Assembly: GCA_964461535.1 (NCBI GenBank)
Contig: CAYWUY010000001.1
Location: 1 to 64,000, forward strand
Length of the DNA stretch: 64,000 nt
Source: Flavipsychrobacter sp964461535
GTDB taxonomy: Bacteria > Bacteroidota > Bacteroidia > Chitinophagales > Chitinophagaceae
Reading direction: 5' to 3'
Translations under genes and position numbers: made by a program
The notes under the pieces: model-generated
What the model saw: only the letters and a program-made list of their open reading frames with translations
What the model was told of the DNA's origin: nothing
Databases searched by the model: none
Part shown: positions 9,145-17,692 of the stretch, in pieces
How the letters are laid out: each line of letters opens with the position of its first letter
Position numbering within the stretch: position 1 is the stretch's first letter

Positions 9145-9780
9145 TTAGTCTTTAGTTACTGCTTTAAAAATATCTTTTTCAATGGTCATCCCCTTTTCCA
9201 GATATATGGTTTGTATACCAAGCTGTTTTGCCCCTGCTACGTGCTGTGGGCTATCGTCTATAAACAAAGTATGCTCCGGCTTAAAACCACATTCTTCAAC
9301 CACCCTACTGAATATCTCTACATCGGGCTTACGCATGCCTACCCTATGCGATAAATATACCCTATCGAAAAATACACCAATGCTAGGTATTCCATTTGCG
9401 TCCATCAATATTTTATTAAATGCCTGCTCGTGTATTTCATTGGTATTGCTCAGCAACACTAAGTCATGATACAGCCTAAGTTGTTGTAATATTTGTAATC
9501 TGCGAAGCGGAAAATCTAATAACATAGCATTCCAGCATTTAACTATGGTAGCATCATCAAGAGACACCCCACTTATGGCTCTTAAGTCGTTAAAAAAAGT
9601 CTTCCTATCTATCTTACCTGTTTCCAGTCTGTTAAACAAATCTGTTTGTGCTAACTGAGAATAGAGCTGACCAAAATTGGTAATACCTGCATCTATAAAT
9701 GCCTGTTCGGTAAGTTGGTAGTCTATGTTCAGTAATACACCGCCTAAGTCGAAAATAATATGTTTAACACCCGTAATCAT
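9145..9780 (-). CDS. HAD-superfamily phosphatase-like hydrolase
   Basis: A 211-aa haloacid-dehalogenase-type hydrolase of the subfamily with an alpha-helical cap. Motif I is FDLGGVLLNID, with the second Asp replaced by Gly: a DxG variant found in many HAD-IA members, where the first Asp remains the nucleophile. Motif II is LLSNTNE, the motif III Lys lies in HRVGMRKPDVEIF, and motif IV is LFIDDSPQHVAGA. The substrate cannot be told from sequence. The ATG at 9780 is four bases after a TATTTTTG box. Confidence 0.85.
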   Translation of the reverse strand: MITGVKHIIFDLGGVLLNIDYQLTEQAFIDAGITNFGQLYSQLAQTDLFNRLETGKIDRKTFFNDLRAISGVSLDDATIVKCWNAMLLDFPLRRLQILQQLRLYHDLVLLSNTNEIHEQAFNKILMDANGIPSIGVFFDRVYLSHRVGMRKPDVEIFSRVVEECGFKPEHTLFIDDSPQHVAGAKQLGIQTIYLEKGMTIEKDIFKAVTKD

Positions 9781-9784
9781 GCTG

Positions 9785-9792
9785 CAAAAATA
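9785..9792 (-). promoter_or_regulatory. Promoter -7 element (TATTTTTG) of the HAD hydrolase gene
   Basis: Exact TAnnTTTG on the minus strand, four bases (CAGC) before the ATG, predicting a leaderless transcript. Confidence 0.55.
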
Positions 9793-9815
9793 GGTGAGGA
9801 AGCATATAAAATTAT

Positions 9816-9839
9816 AAAACCGACCCAGAGGCCGGTTTT
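9816..9839 (-). terminator. Terminator after dapA
   Basis: AAAACCG (9816-9822) pairs with CGGTTTT (9833-9839), just past the dapA stop on the minus strand. Moderately strong stem that ends in T's on either strand. Confidence 0.6.
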
Positions 9840-9847
9840 ATTAATTT

Positions 9848-10726
9848 CTATAAGGTCATTATAAAGTCTGATATTTTATTGTGTGTGGCCTCACTAACCG
9901 GAACCAGCGGCAAACGCAGGACATTTTTGATATGCCCCATTTGGCTAAGTACGTTTTTAACACCTGCAGGATTACCCTCTGCGAACAATAAACCTATACC
10001 ATCAAGCAGCTTATAGTGGAGCTTTCTAGCTTTATCGTATTTGTTCACTATGGCTAAGTTTACCATTTCGGTAAAATCTTTAGGGAAACAGTTAGCCGCT
10101 ACAGATATAACACCTTCCATACCTATAGCCATCTGCGATACCACTAAATCATCATCACCTGAAAGTATTATAAAATCGGCAGGCAAAGTTTTTACCAACT
10201 CCATACATTGGCTCATATTGCCTGATGCTTCTTTTATAGCTACTATGTTGTTGCACTCTTGTGCTAAACGTTTTACTGTAGCCGGAAGCATATTAACACC
10301 TGTACGGCCTGGCACATTGTAAAGAATAATGTGCTTAGATGTAGCAGCGGCTACAGCCTTAAAGTGCTGGTATAAGCCCTCTTGAGAAGGCTTGTTATAA
10401 TAAGGAGTAACACTTAGTATAGCAGCTACTTCTCTTAAATCAAACAGATTAATCTGCTCAATAACTTCTTGAGTACTGTTGCCACCTATGCCGCATACCA
10501 CAGGTACTCTAGAATCGTTATACTTAATAATTGCAGCAAGAACATCTTGCTTCTCTTGTGTAGATAGTGTTGCAGTTTCGGCAGTGGTGCCTAATGCTAC
10601 TAAAAAATCTACGCCCCCTTTGACTACATTGTTCACCAATACTTCTAGTGCAGCAAAATCTACACTGCCATCGGTGTTAAAGGGTGTAATCAATGCTACC
10701 CCGGTACCCTTTAGTTTTTTTGACAT
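9848..10726 (-). CDS. dapA: 4-hydroxy-tetrahydrodipicolinate synthase DapA
   Basis: DapA condenses pyruvate with aspartate semialdehyde, the first committed step of diaminopimelate/lysine synthesis. The 292-aa length is normal. The TIM-barrel motifs are intact: GTTAETATL near residue 45 (pyruvate-carboxylate binding), YNVPGRTGVN with the catalytic Tyr/Arg region near 135-145, and VAIKEASGN, whose Lys forms the Schiff base. It follows accA by 39 bp on the same strand and probably shares its transcript. Confidence 0.97.
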   Translation of the reverse strand: MSKKLKGTGVALITPFNTDGSVDFAALEVLVNNVVKGGVDFLVALGTTAETATLSTQEKQDVLAAIIKYNDSRVPVVCGIGGNSTQEVIEQINLFDLREVAAILSVTPYYNKPSQEGLYQHFKAVAAATSKHIILYNVPGRTGVNMLPATVKRLAQECNNIVAIKEASGNMSQCMELVKTLPADFIILSGDDDLVVSQMAIGMEGVISVAANCFPKDFTEMVNLAIVNKYDKARKLHYKLLDGIGLLFAEGNPAGVKNVLSQMGHIKNVLRLPLVPVSEATHNKISDFIMTL

Positions 10727-10765
10727 TTTTAAATAATTGGTTGTTTTTGCAGATAAACAATGGGG

Positions 10766-11719
10766 CTATACCTCATCGTAAAAGCCCATTTTAGAGAATT
10801 TTTCAATTCTGTTACTAATCCTAGTTTCAGGGTCTAGTTTGTTTAATTCTGCGATAGAGTCAATTAGGTATTGCTTTATAGTAGCTGCCATTTGCTCAGG
10901 GTCAGAGTGTGCACCGCCTAATGGTTCAGGCAACACATCGTCTACCAAGCCAAACTGGCTCATGTCTTTAGAAGTAAGTCTTAATTGCTCAGCGGCTTTT
11001 TCTTTAAAGTTCCAACTGCGCCATAGTATAGATGAGCAAGACTCAGGAGAAATAACCGTATACCAAGTATTCTCAAGCATAGTAACCTTATCGCCTACGC
11101 CTATACCTAGTGCACCACCCGATGCACCCTCACCTATTATAATACAGATAACAGGCACACGCATGTTGACCATCTCAAACAGGTTGCGGGCAATAGCCTC
11201 AGCTTGTCCGCGCTCTTCGGCCTCTAAGCCTGGGAATGCACCCGGAGTATCAATGAAGGTAACTATAGGGCGATTGAACTTTTCAGCCATCTTCATTAAG
11301 CGCAATGCTTTTCTGTAGCCTTCAGGGTTAGCCATACCGAAATTGCGCAACTGGCGCATTTTGGTATTAGTACCTTTCTGATGCCCCATAACCATTACCG
11401 GCATACCGTCAAGTTCTGCCATACCGGCTACCATGGCTTTATCGTCTTTTACCTGACGATCGCCGAATAGTTCGGTAAAGTTGTTAAATATCTTCTCGAT
11501 ATAGTATAATGTATATGGACGCTCAGGATGACGACTTACCTGAACACGCTGCCAAGGAGTAAGGCTGCTATATATTTGTTCTCTTGATTTTACAATCGCA
11601 TTTTCTAACTCGCGAATGCTGCTTGATACATCTACGTGATTTTTTTCAGCCAGCTCGTTTAGTTTTCCTATCTGAGCGTATAGATCCTCAAGTGGTTTTT
11701 CAAAATCCAGAAATTGCAT
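10766..11719 (-). CDS. accA: Acetyl-CoA carboxylase carboxyltransferase subunit alpha
   Basis: AccA with AccD transfers the carboxyl group from carboxybiotin to acetyl-CoA, producing malonyl-CoA for fatty-acid synthesis. The 317-aa length matches the family. N-terminal helices (LDFEKPLEDLYAQIGKL) precede the crotonase-like carboxyltransferase fold, with GHQKGTNTKMRQLRNFGM, FIDTPGAFPGLEAEERGQ and the oxyanion-hole region GEGASGGALGIGVGD. No accD lies in the window. The upstream region carries an interrupted palindrome that brackets the promoter. Confidence 0.97.
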   Translation of the reverse strand: MQFLDFEKPLEDLYAQIGKLNELAEKNHVDVSSSIRELENAIVKSREQIYSSLTPWQRVQVSRHPERPYTLYYIEKIFNNFTELFGDRQVKDDKAMVAGMAELDGMPVMVMGHQKGTNTKMRQLRNFGMANPEGYRKALRLMKMAEKFNRPIVTFIDTPGAFPGLEAEERGQAEAIARNLFEMVNMRVPVICIIIGEGASGGALGIGVGDKVTMLENTWYTVISPESCSSILWRSWNFKEKAAEQLRLTSKDMSQFGLVDDVLPEPLGGAHSDPEQMAATIKQYLIDSIAELNKLDPETRISNRIEKFSKMGFYDEV

Positions 11720-11738
11720 ATTTTTTTAATTAGAGGAG

Positions 11739-11746
11739 CAAAGTTA
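11739..11746 (-). promoter_or_regulatory. Promoter -7 element (TAACTTTG) of accA
   Basis: Exact TAnnTTTG on the minus strand, 19 bases before the ATG. A TTG that could act as -33 lies at 11769-11771, 22 bp upstream. Confidence 0.55.
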
Positions 11747-11754
11747 AGACTTAT

Positions 11755-11793
11755 AAACACTATACCTACAAAAAAGGCGGTAATATAGTGTTT
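11755..11793. promoter_or_regulatory. Interrupted 10-bp palindrome around the accA promoter
   Basis: AAACACTATA (11755-11764) and TATAGTGTTT (11784-11793) are exact complements 19 bp apart. The candidate -33 element lies between them, and the inner arm starts 8 bp upstream of the -7 box. It could be an operator for two DNA-bound dimers or a looped site. No regulator can be named. Confidence 0.5.
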
Positions 11794-11810
11794 ATAGCAT
11801 TATAATATTA

Positions 11811-11843
11811 CAAAAAAGGGTTGAAACTATTGTGTTTCAACCC
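11811..11843 (-). terminator. Terminator after the serS-DUF4293 unit
   Basis: Perfect 10-bp stem GGGTTGAAAC (11818-11827)/GTTTCAACCC (11834-11843) with loop TATTGT. On the minus strand it is followed by TTTTTTG. Confidence 0.9.
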
Positions 11844-11869
11844 CATATAATAATTAAGTAATAATAACA

Positions 11870-12298
11870 TTATCTGAGTCTATCCATAGACTTCACCAAG
11901 TTTTCGTCTTTACGAATACCCATTATTGCTAATATCAAAAATATAAGCGAAACAGCAGGAAGTACAGCAGCTATCCAGTAGCTTCCGCTAGTAGGCGCAG
12001 GCATTTGTTTAGAAAGGCTACCCACCCTAGATAACATCATACCTACAAGTGATATATTAGACAATATAGCCACAAACGACATAGATAATTGACGCTTACG
12101 CACATTGAATAAAAATATGGCTATAAGTGGCACTATAGTGCATACTAACGCTAGTAATAATGATGGATAATGATCTGCAATACGTATGGCTTTGCTGCTA
12201 CCATCGGCATACTGCGCACGGTAGACATCTACCAATAGCGTAAGACCGCTTGACACTGCTGCTATCAGCAACCATATAGACTGTTTACGTTGAATCAT
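11870..12298 (-). CDS. DUF4293-type four-helix membrane protein
   Basis: A 142-aa protein beginning MIQRKQSIWLLIAAVSSGLT, with four predicted membrane segments (about residues 8-24, 48-66, 74-92 and 106-124) and a charged C-terminus. Length, helix pattern and the MIQRxQSIWLL start match the DUF4293 family of Bacteroidota, which has no known function. Its ATG lies 14 bp after the serS stop on the same strand, so it is probably co-transcribed with serS. Confidence 0.75.
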   Translation of the reverse strand: MIQRKQSIWLLIAAVSSGLTLLVDVYRAQYADGSSKAIRIADHYPSLLLALVCTIVPLIAIFLFNVRKRQLSMSFVAILSNISLVGMMLSRVGSLSKQMPAPTSGSYWIAAVLPAVSLIFLILAIMGIRKDENLVKSMDRLR

Positions 12299-12312
12299 GA
12301 ATATGAATTGAT

Positions 12313-13584
12313 TTAGCTGATTTTATCTTTACCAAAATAGGGCTGTAATGCCTTAGGGATTGCTATACCATCTGCACCTTGATTATTTTCTAGCAAGCAA
12401 GCTATAATACGAGGCAATGCCAAAGAACTACCATTTAATGAATGGGCTAGCTGAGTTTTACCAGACTCATCCTTAAAGCGTATTTTCATACGGTTGGTTT
12501 GGAAGTTCTCGAAATTACTCACAGAGCTTACCTCAAGCCAACGTTCTTGAGCGGCGCTAAACACTTCGAAATCGTAAGTTAATGCCGATGTAAAACTCAT
12601 ATCTCCACCACATAGGCGAAGTATACGATAAGGCAACTCTAAAGACTGTAATAAACGCTCTACATGGCTTACCATTTCTTCTAGCTGTTGATAGCTAGTT
12701 GAAGGATGGGCTAGTTGCACTATCTCTACTTTATCAAACTGGTGTACTCTGTTTAAGCCTCTTACATCTTTACCATAAGAACCGGCCTCGCGGCGGAAAC
12801 ATGGTGAATAGGCCGTCATTTTTACCGGAAGTTCTTTTTCAGTAAGTATAGTATCTCTATAAATATTAGTAACCGGAACTTCTGAAGTAGGTATTAAATA
12901 AAAACCATCATCTTGCACATGATACATTTGCCCTTCTTTATCAGGAAGCTGACCTGTTCCTCTGGCACTGTCAGCATTTACCATAAACGGCGGAGCATAT
13001 TCCATATATCCCGCATCGGTATTATAGTTAAGGAAGTACTGTATCAGTGCACGTTGCAACTTAGCACCCTGACCTGTAAATACAGGGAACCCGCTACCTG
13101 TAATTTTATTGCCCAGCTCAAAGTTGATTAATTTATATTTATCGGCTAAATCCCAATGAGGCAATTTGTAATCGGTAAGTGTAGGTAATTCTCCACCAGA
13201 TCGCACTATTTCATTCTCTTCAGGAGTTTTGCCATACGGAACACTTGCATGAGGCAGGTTAGGGACTTTTACCAGTGCTTCTTCCAGTTGCTCTTCCAAA
13301 GCAGCTAATTCAGTAGCTATTGCTTTACCTTTTTCTTTATTGTTAGCTACTTCTTCCTTTAGTTTTTCAGCCTCTTCTTTTTGGCCTTTAGCCATTAATT
13401 GGCCTATACTTTTAGATGCAGCATTTACCGAGGCTGCTATAGTATCGTTCTCAGCTTGTTTATGACGACGTTGTTCATCTAGGGCTATGATAGTATCTAC
13501 TAGCTCCAGCTCTTTAAAATTCTTCTTTTTGATGCCTTCTAACACCAAATCTTTATTCTGCCTGAATAACTGAATGGGCAACAT
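12313..13584 (-). CDS. serS: Seryl-tRNA synthetase
   Basis: SerS charges tRNA-Ser (and tRNA-Sec) with serine. I use the ATG at 13584, giving MLPIQLFRQNKD, the usual family start; an in-frame TTG nine bases upstream is less likely. The N-terminal ~110 residues form the tRNA-binding coiled coil (heptad-rich, about residues 30-100). The class II core follows: motif 2 in SPCFRREAGSYGKDVRGLNRVHQFDKVE and motif 3 in LNGSSLALPRIIACLLENNQ. The 423-aa length is normal. Confidence 0.97.
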   Translation of the reverse strand: MLPIQLFRQNKDLVLEGIKKKNFKELELVDTIIALDEQRRHKQAENDTIAASVNAASKSIGQLMAKGQKEEAEKLKEEVANNKEKGKAIATELAALEEQLEEALVKVPNLPHASVPYGKTPEENEIVRSGGELPTLTDYKLPHWDLADKYKLINFELGNKITGSGFPVFTGQGAKLQRALIQYFLNYNTDAGYMEYAPPFMVNADSARGTGQLPDKEGQMYHVQDDGFYLIPTSEVPVTNIYRDTILTEKELPVKMTAYSPCFRREAGSYGKDVRGLNRVHQFDKVEIVQLAHPSTSYQQLEEMVSHVERLLQSLELPYRILRLCGGDMSFTSALTYDFEVFSAAQERWLEVSSVSNFENFQTNRMKIRFKDESGKTQLAHSLNGSSLALPRIIACLLENNQGADGIAIPKALQPYFGKDKIS

Positions 13585-13603
13585 ATATATCAAAATTAAT
13601 GCG

Positions 13604-13611
13604 CAAAGGTA
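13604..13611 (-). promoter_or_regulatory. Promoter -7 element (TACCTTTG) of serS
   Basis: Exact TAnnTTTG on the minus strand, 19 bases before the ATG at 13584. Confidence 0.5.
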
Positions 13612-13763
13612 CTATTTAATACTCAAAAGGGCACTATGCCTATGCTAACTAAATATAGCCTTTCAGGGCTATTTAGGCATGTAAGCACCATAATATTGAC
13701 CTAAATCTGCACCTAGGAGCCGTATTTTCTTACTACCTTCATGCATATAACAGTAGCCATACA

Positions 13764-16700
13764 ATGATAGTAAACGAAGACCTATTCCTAGAACGATATA
13801 ACAAACTAAACGACCGCCAAAAAGAAGCAGTAAACACTATTTATGGCCCCGTAATGGTAATAGCAGGACCGGGAACAGGAAAAACCGAGGTGCTATCTAT
13901 GCGGATAGCTAACCTAATGAGAAGTGAAGCTCAGGTGCAGCCCCAAGAAATATTATGCCTTACTTACACTGAAGAAGCTACCAATGCCATGCGTAGAAGG
14001 TTGGTGCAAATAGTGGGTTCGGCAGCTCATAAGGTGAATATTTTTACTTTCCACGCCTTTTGTAATAATATCATACAGGCCAATAGTGAGTTTTTCAGCG
14101 TAAAAACCCTACAACCCATTACCGACCTAGAAAGAAAAGAACTGTTATATAAAATACTAGAAGAACTACCACAAGGGCATCTGCTAAGGAAGTTAAGTGG
14201 CAATATCTACTCTGATATACCAAGACTAGAAAGCCTCTTTGACTTAATGAAGAAAGAGCACTACAGTTCGGCATATATGGCTGAACAAATAGACGCTTAT
14301 ATACAATCGCTGCCGGAAAGAGAAGAATACATATACAAGAAGAATGGCAAAGACTACAAGGCCGGAGATGTAAAACAAAAGCAAGTAGATGAAGAAACCC
14401 GCAAAATGCTAAATACCAAAGCAGCCGCATCGCTCTTTGAAATCTACCAAGAACAGATGAAGGAGATGGGCAGGTATGACTTCAATGATATGATACTGTG
14501 GGTGTTAGACGCTTTTCAGAAATATCCGTGGATGCTGCAAAGCTATCAAGAGCGCTATCAGTACATACTAGTAGATGAGTTTCAAGATACTAATGGTTCA
14601 CAAAACGAACTAATTAACCAACTGACATCTTACTGGGAAGACCCTAACATATTTGTAGTAGGTGATGATGACCAAAGCATCTATGAATTTCAGGGTGCAA
14701 GAATTAAGAATATAACAGACTACTATAACAGATATAAAGAGACCATAAAAATTGTAGTACTACCGGAAAATTATCGCTCTTCTCAGCATGTAATAGACAA
14801 AGCGCTACTTACCATACAGCATAACAAACAAAGGCTTATTAATCAACTGCACGAACTACAACTGAATAAAAATATTGTAGCAGCAGCACCACGATTTACA
14901 GAGCATGAAATAACCATTAAGCCTGTTGTAAACGTGTATAACAATATACTTTGCGAAGAAGCTGATGTAGTAAGCCAAATTGAAACGCTGCACAATAGCG
15001 GTATATCTCTTAAAGATGTAGCCATATTATATGCACAGCACAAGCAAGCCGATAACATTATAAAACTGTTTGAAACCAAAGGCATTCCCTATAACGTTAA
15101 ACGCCCATTTAACGTGCTGCAAGAACCTATTATAGAGCAGATACTACTTATACTCAACTATATAGTTAAAGAAAAGCAGAAGATATTTAATGGCGAAGAA
15201 CTACTGTTTGAGCTAATGCACTGTCCCTACTATGGCATAGAGCCTACAGATATAGCACAGCTTGCATTGTATATGCAAAACAGTAAGAAAAATAATATAC
15301 CCCCTAAATGGAGGATGGTAATAGGAAGCCATCTGCACTTAGAAACTATGGACCTGGCTAATGCCGAGGCTATACGCAACCTAAGTAACAACCTTGAGAA
15401 ATGGGAGCGTATACAAACCACACAACCATTGCCACTATTGGTTGAGCAAATAATATACGAAAGTGGCATTGTAGCCTACTTACTAAAACAACCCGACCAC
15501 CTATGGTATATGCAGGTGTTGTATACCTTTTTCGACTTTGTAAAAGATACTCACCTGAGGGCACCTAATACCAAGCCTATAGCCTTTTTGCAAGTAGTAC
15601 AAAAAATGCTAGATGAAAACATTAGCCTGCCTGTATATCGTGTGGTACAGAACGACTATGGCGTGCAAATGTATACGGCACATAGCTCTAAAGGAAATGA
15701 GTTTGAATATGTATTCTTAATAGGGTGTACTAAAAACTTTTGGGAAGAAAAAAGAGGCTCTAACAACATATTTAAGCTACCCGACACTATAACCGCTACT
15801 GAAGACGATACCGATAAAAGCTATAAAGTAGAGGTAGCACGTAGGCTGTTTTATGTGGCTCTTACTAGGGCAAAACAACACTTATACATTTCTTACGCTA
15901 CTAACGACAATTCAGGTAAAGCCATAGAAAACAGTGTGTTTATAGATGAAATATCAGAGGCTAATGATAGAGTGTACAAATCTATGGATGCTGAATACCT
16001 GGTAGAACATATGAAATGGGCTTTAGAACCTGTAGAAACGGTTAAAATAAGAATGGCTAATTCCCGTATAATTGAAAAGGCACTGCAGCAACTAACCATG
16101 AGTGTAACTACGCTATCTAAATATTTGCGCTGCCAGCTAGCATTCTATTATGAGCAAATTCTTAAAGTGCCATTTCAGCGTAATGATGCTCTAGCCTTTG
16201 GTAGTGCTATACACTATGCACTAGAGCGTTTATTTATTGAGATGAAAAGCCGACAAGGGGAATTTCCTACTAAAGAAGAACTACTGAAATTCTTTGAAAC
16301 CGGCATGTATCAAGAGTCTTCTTGCTTTACAGAAATACAGTATAAAAGACGCATGGAACAAGGCGTGGCACTACTGGAAGAGTACTACGATGCTAACATT
16401 ACTACATTTAGCACCAACGTAGAAATAGAGTTTAAAATACCTAGATATACGCTGGAAGGTGTACCTATAACTGCCAAAATAGACAAAATAGAACTTGACG
16501 GTAATAACATAACTGTAATAGACTATAAAACAGGTGACCCTGACAGATCGCTAAGCCAGGCAGTAGCTAGTCCTACTGAGGCTAACCCCAACGGCGGTGA
16601 CTACTGGCGACAAATGGTGTTTTACAAAATAGCAATAGAAAACTATGAAGATAGACACTGGAAGGTAAGTACCGGCAGATTTGACTATTTACAAAAAGAT

Positions 16701-16916
16701 AAATTCGGTAAGTATAAAAACTATATAGTTCCCATATTCCCGCAAGATGAGTTAACGGTTATGAACCAACTGAAAAATACCTACGCCTCTATAATGAATC
16801 ATGAATTCAATACTGGCTGCGGTAAAGAAGACTGCTCGTGGTGCAACTTTGCTAAAAAGTACAAACTAAGCAGACCTGCTGATACAGATGAACTGGAGCT
16901 AGATGACAACAGTTAA
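13764..16916 (+). CDS. UvrD/AddA-type DNA helicase fused to a RecB-family nuclease with a probable Fe-S cluster
   Basis: A 1050-aa superfamily 1 helicase-nuclease. Helicase motifs in order: Q motif (NDRQKEAV, residues 16-23), Walker A GPGTGKT (35-41), motif II DEFQDT (271-276), motif III GDDDQSIYEFQGA, motif IV PENYRSSQ, motif V TAHSSKGNEFEYVFL, motif VI YVALTRA (about 697-703). From about residue 780 a PD-(D/E)XK domain follows: FGSAIH near 812, AKIDKIE, VIDYKTG near 919, and QMVFYKIAI (QxxxY). A Cys in LRCQLAFYYE plus CGKEDCSWC near 1018-1027 give four cysteines in the AddB/Cas4 iron-staple arrangement. Probably acts in DNA end processing; its stop overlaps that of the convergent metalloregulator gene. 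Confidence 0.9.
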   Translation: MIVNEDLFLERYNKLNDRQKEAVNTIYGPVMVIAGPGTGKTEVLSMRIANLMRSEAQVQPQEILCLTYTEEATNAMRRRLVQIVGSAAHKVNIFTFHAFCNNIIQANSEFFSVKTLQPITDLERKELLYKILEELPQGHLLRKLSGNIYSDIPRLESLFDLMKKEHYSSAYMAEQIDAYIQSLPEREEYIYKKNGKDYKAGDVKQKQVDEETRKMLNTKAAASLFEIYQEQMKEMGRYDFNDMILWVLDAFQKYPWMLQSYQERYQYILVDEFQDTNGSQNELINQLTSYWEDPNIFVVGDDDQSIYEFQGARIKNITDYYNRYKETIKIVVLPENYRSSQHVIDKALLTIQHNKQRLINQLHELQLNKNIVAAAPRFTEHEITIKPVVNVYNNILCEEADVVSQIETLHNSGISLKDVAILYAQHKQADNIIKLFETKGIPYNVKRPFNVLQEPIIEQILLILNYIVKEKQKIFNGEELLFELMHCPYYGIEPTDIAQLALYMQNSKKNNIPPKWRMVIGSHLHLETMDLANAEAIRNLSNNLEKWERIQTTQPLPLLVEQIIYESGIVAYLLKQPDHLWYMQVLYTFFDFVKDTHLRAPNTKPIAFLQVVQKMLDENISLPVYRVVQNDYGVQMYTAHSSKGNEFEYVFLIGCTKNFWEEKRGSNNIFKLPDTITATEDDTDKSYKVEVARRLFYVALTRAKQHLYISYATNDNSGKAIENSVFIDEISEANDRVYKSMDAEYLVEHMKWALEPVETVKIRMANSRIIEKALQQLTMSVTTLSKYLRCQLAFYYEQILKVPFQRNDALAFGSAIHYALERLFIEMKSRQGEFPTKEELLKFFETGMYQESSCFTEIQYKRRMEQGVALLEEYYDANITTFSTNVEIEFKIPRYTLEGVPITAKIDKIELDGNNITVIDYKTGDPDRSLSQAVASPTEANPNGGDYWRQMVFYKIAIENYEDRHWKVSTGRFDYLQKDKFGKYKNYIVPIFPQDELTVMNQLKNTYASIMNHEFNTGCGKEDCSWCNFAKKYKLSRPADTDELELDDNS

Positions 16917-17587
16917 CGCACCTCTACAACCAAAACATTCTGTGCAAACTTTTTAGATACTGTGCAGGGTTGTAAGTCTGCTACTTTAATAATGTAAGAA
17001 TCGTCAAAAGCTATTTTTTCAGTTACTACAATAGGCGTACCTATTGCTACTTGCAGCATTTTTAAATACTGCAAAAAGGGAGATGCCGTATCTCTTACAC
17101 CTACCACATGATACGCTTTTCCTAATATAGTTTCATCCAGCGGAATGCCTGCCCTAGCGGGCATTTCGCCATTCGAGCCCGGTATAGGGTCGCCATGCGG
17201 GTCAAACTGAGGAAAACCTAAATAAGCATCTAGTTTATCTGCTAAGTCTGGGTGATGAATGTGTTCTAGCTGTTCTGCTATTTCATGTATCTCATCCCAA
17301 GCATAGCCCAACTTGTTTTGCAGAAATACCTCCCACAGCCTATGCTTACGCACAATATTTAAGGCAGCTTTTTTGCCCTTATCAGTAAGCTTTACACCTT
17401 TGGTTTTTTCGTACTGAATCAGCTTTTTATCTACCAGTTTCTTTATCATGTCTACCACCGAAGCCGGATTATTACCTAAAGATTCAGCTATGGCAGTAGG
17501 GCTTATTTTCTCAGCATGACCCGGCCTACCCAGCTTAAAAATGGTTTTTAGATAATTCTCTTCGGAAAGTGTTTGAATGGCTGACAT
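16913..17587 (-). CDS. DtxR/MntR-family metal-dependent transcriptional repressor
   Basis: A 224-aa regulator with an N-terminal winged helix (SEENYLKTIFKL, ISPTAIAESLGNNPASVVDMIKKL), a metal-binding dimerisation domain (RKHRLWEVFL, HEIAEQLEHIHHPDLADKLDAYLG, FDPHGDPIP) and a C-terminal SH3/FeoA-like domain (about residues 150-224). Conserved His/Glu/Asp ligands are present, but Fe(II) versus Mn(II) cannot be told from sequence. It is transcribed divergently from a TonB receptor, with two palindromic sites in the shared 105-bp intergenic region, so autoregulation and control of metal uptake are likely. Its 3' end overlaps the convergent helicase gene by 4 bp. Confidence 0.9.
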   Translation of the reverse strand: MSAIQTLSEENYLKTIFKLGRPGHAEKISPTAIAESLGNNPASVVDMIKKLVDKKLIQYEKTKGVKLTDKGKKAALNIVRKHRLWEVFLQNKLGYAWDEIHEIAEQLEHIHHPDLADKLDAYLGFPQFDPHGDPIPGSNGEMPARAGIPLDETILGKAYHVVGVRDTASPFLQYLKMLQVAIGTPIVVTEKIAFDDSYIIKVADLQPCTVSKKFAQNVLVVEVR

Positions 17588-17603
17588 ATTGTAAAGTTAC
17601 AAT
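17588..17603. promoter_or_regulatory. Perfect palindrome ATTGTAAAGTTACAAT at the DtxR-type gene start
   Basis: 7-2-7 perfect dyad immediately before the regulator's ATG. On the minus strand it contains TAACTTTA, one base off the -7 consensus and four bases from the ATG, so a bound repressor would block this promoter. Confidence 0.6.
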
Positions 17604-17620
17604 AATGGGAGCTTTTCAAA

Positions 17621-17638
17621 AATTAGACGCACCTAATT
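17621..17638. promoter_or_regulatory. Candidate DtxR-type operator AATTAGACGCACCTAATT
   Basis: 18-bp imperfect dyad (7 of 9 positions paired) with a CCTAA half-site, resembling TTAGG/CCTAA DtxR-family boxes. It lies just upstream of the TonB receptor's -33 element. A further CCTAAA half-site starts right after the -7 box at 17677. Confidence 0.45.
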
Positions 17639-17645
17639 ATTTTAT

Positions 17646-17676
17646 TTTGACAAAACATATTTATGATATAAGTTTG
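17646..17676 (+). promoter_or_regulatory. Promoter of the second TonB receptor (TTTG-N19-TAAGTTTG)
   Basis: TTTG at 17646-17649 and TAAGTTTG at 17669-17676 with exactly 19 bp between match the full Bacteroidota consensus. The ATG is at 17693. Confidence 0.8.
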
Positions 17677-17692
17677 CCTAAAAATATTTTAT

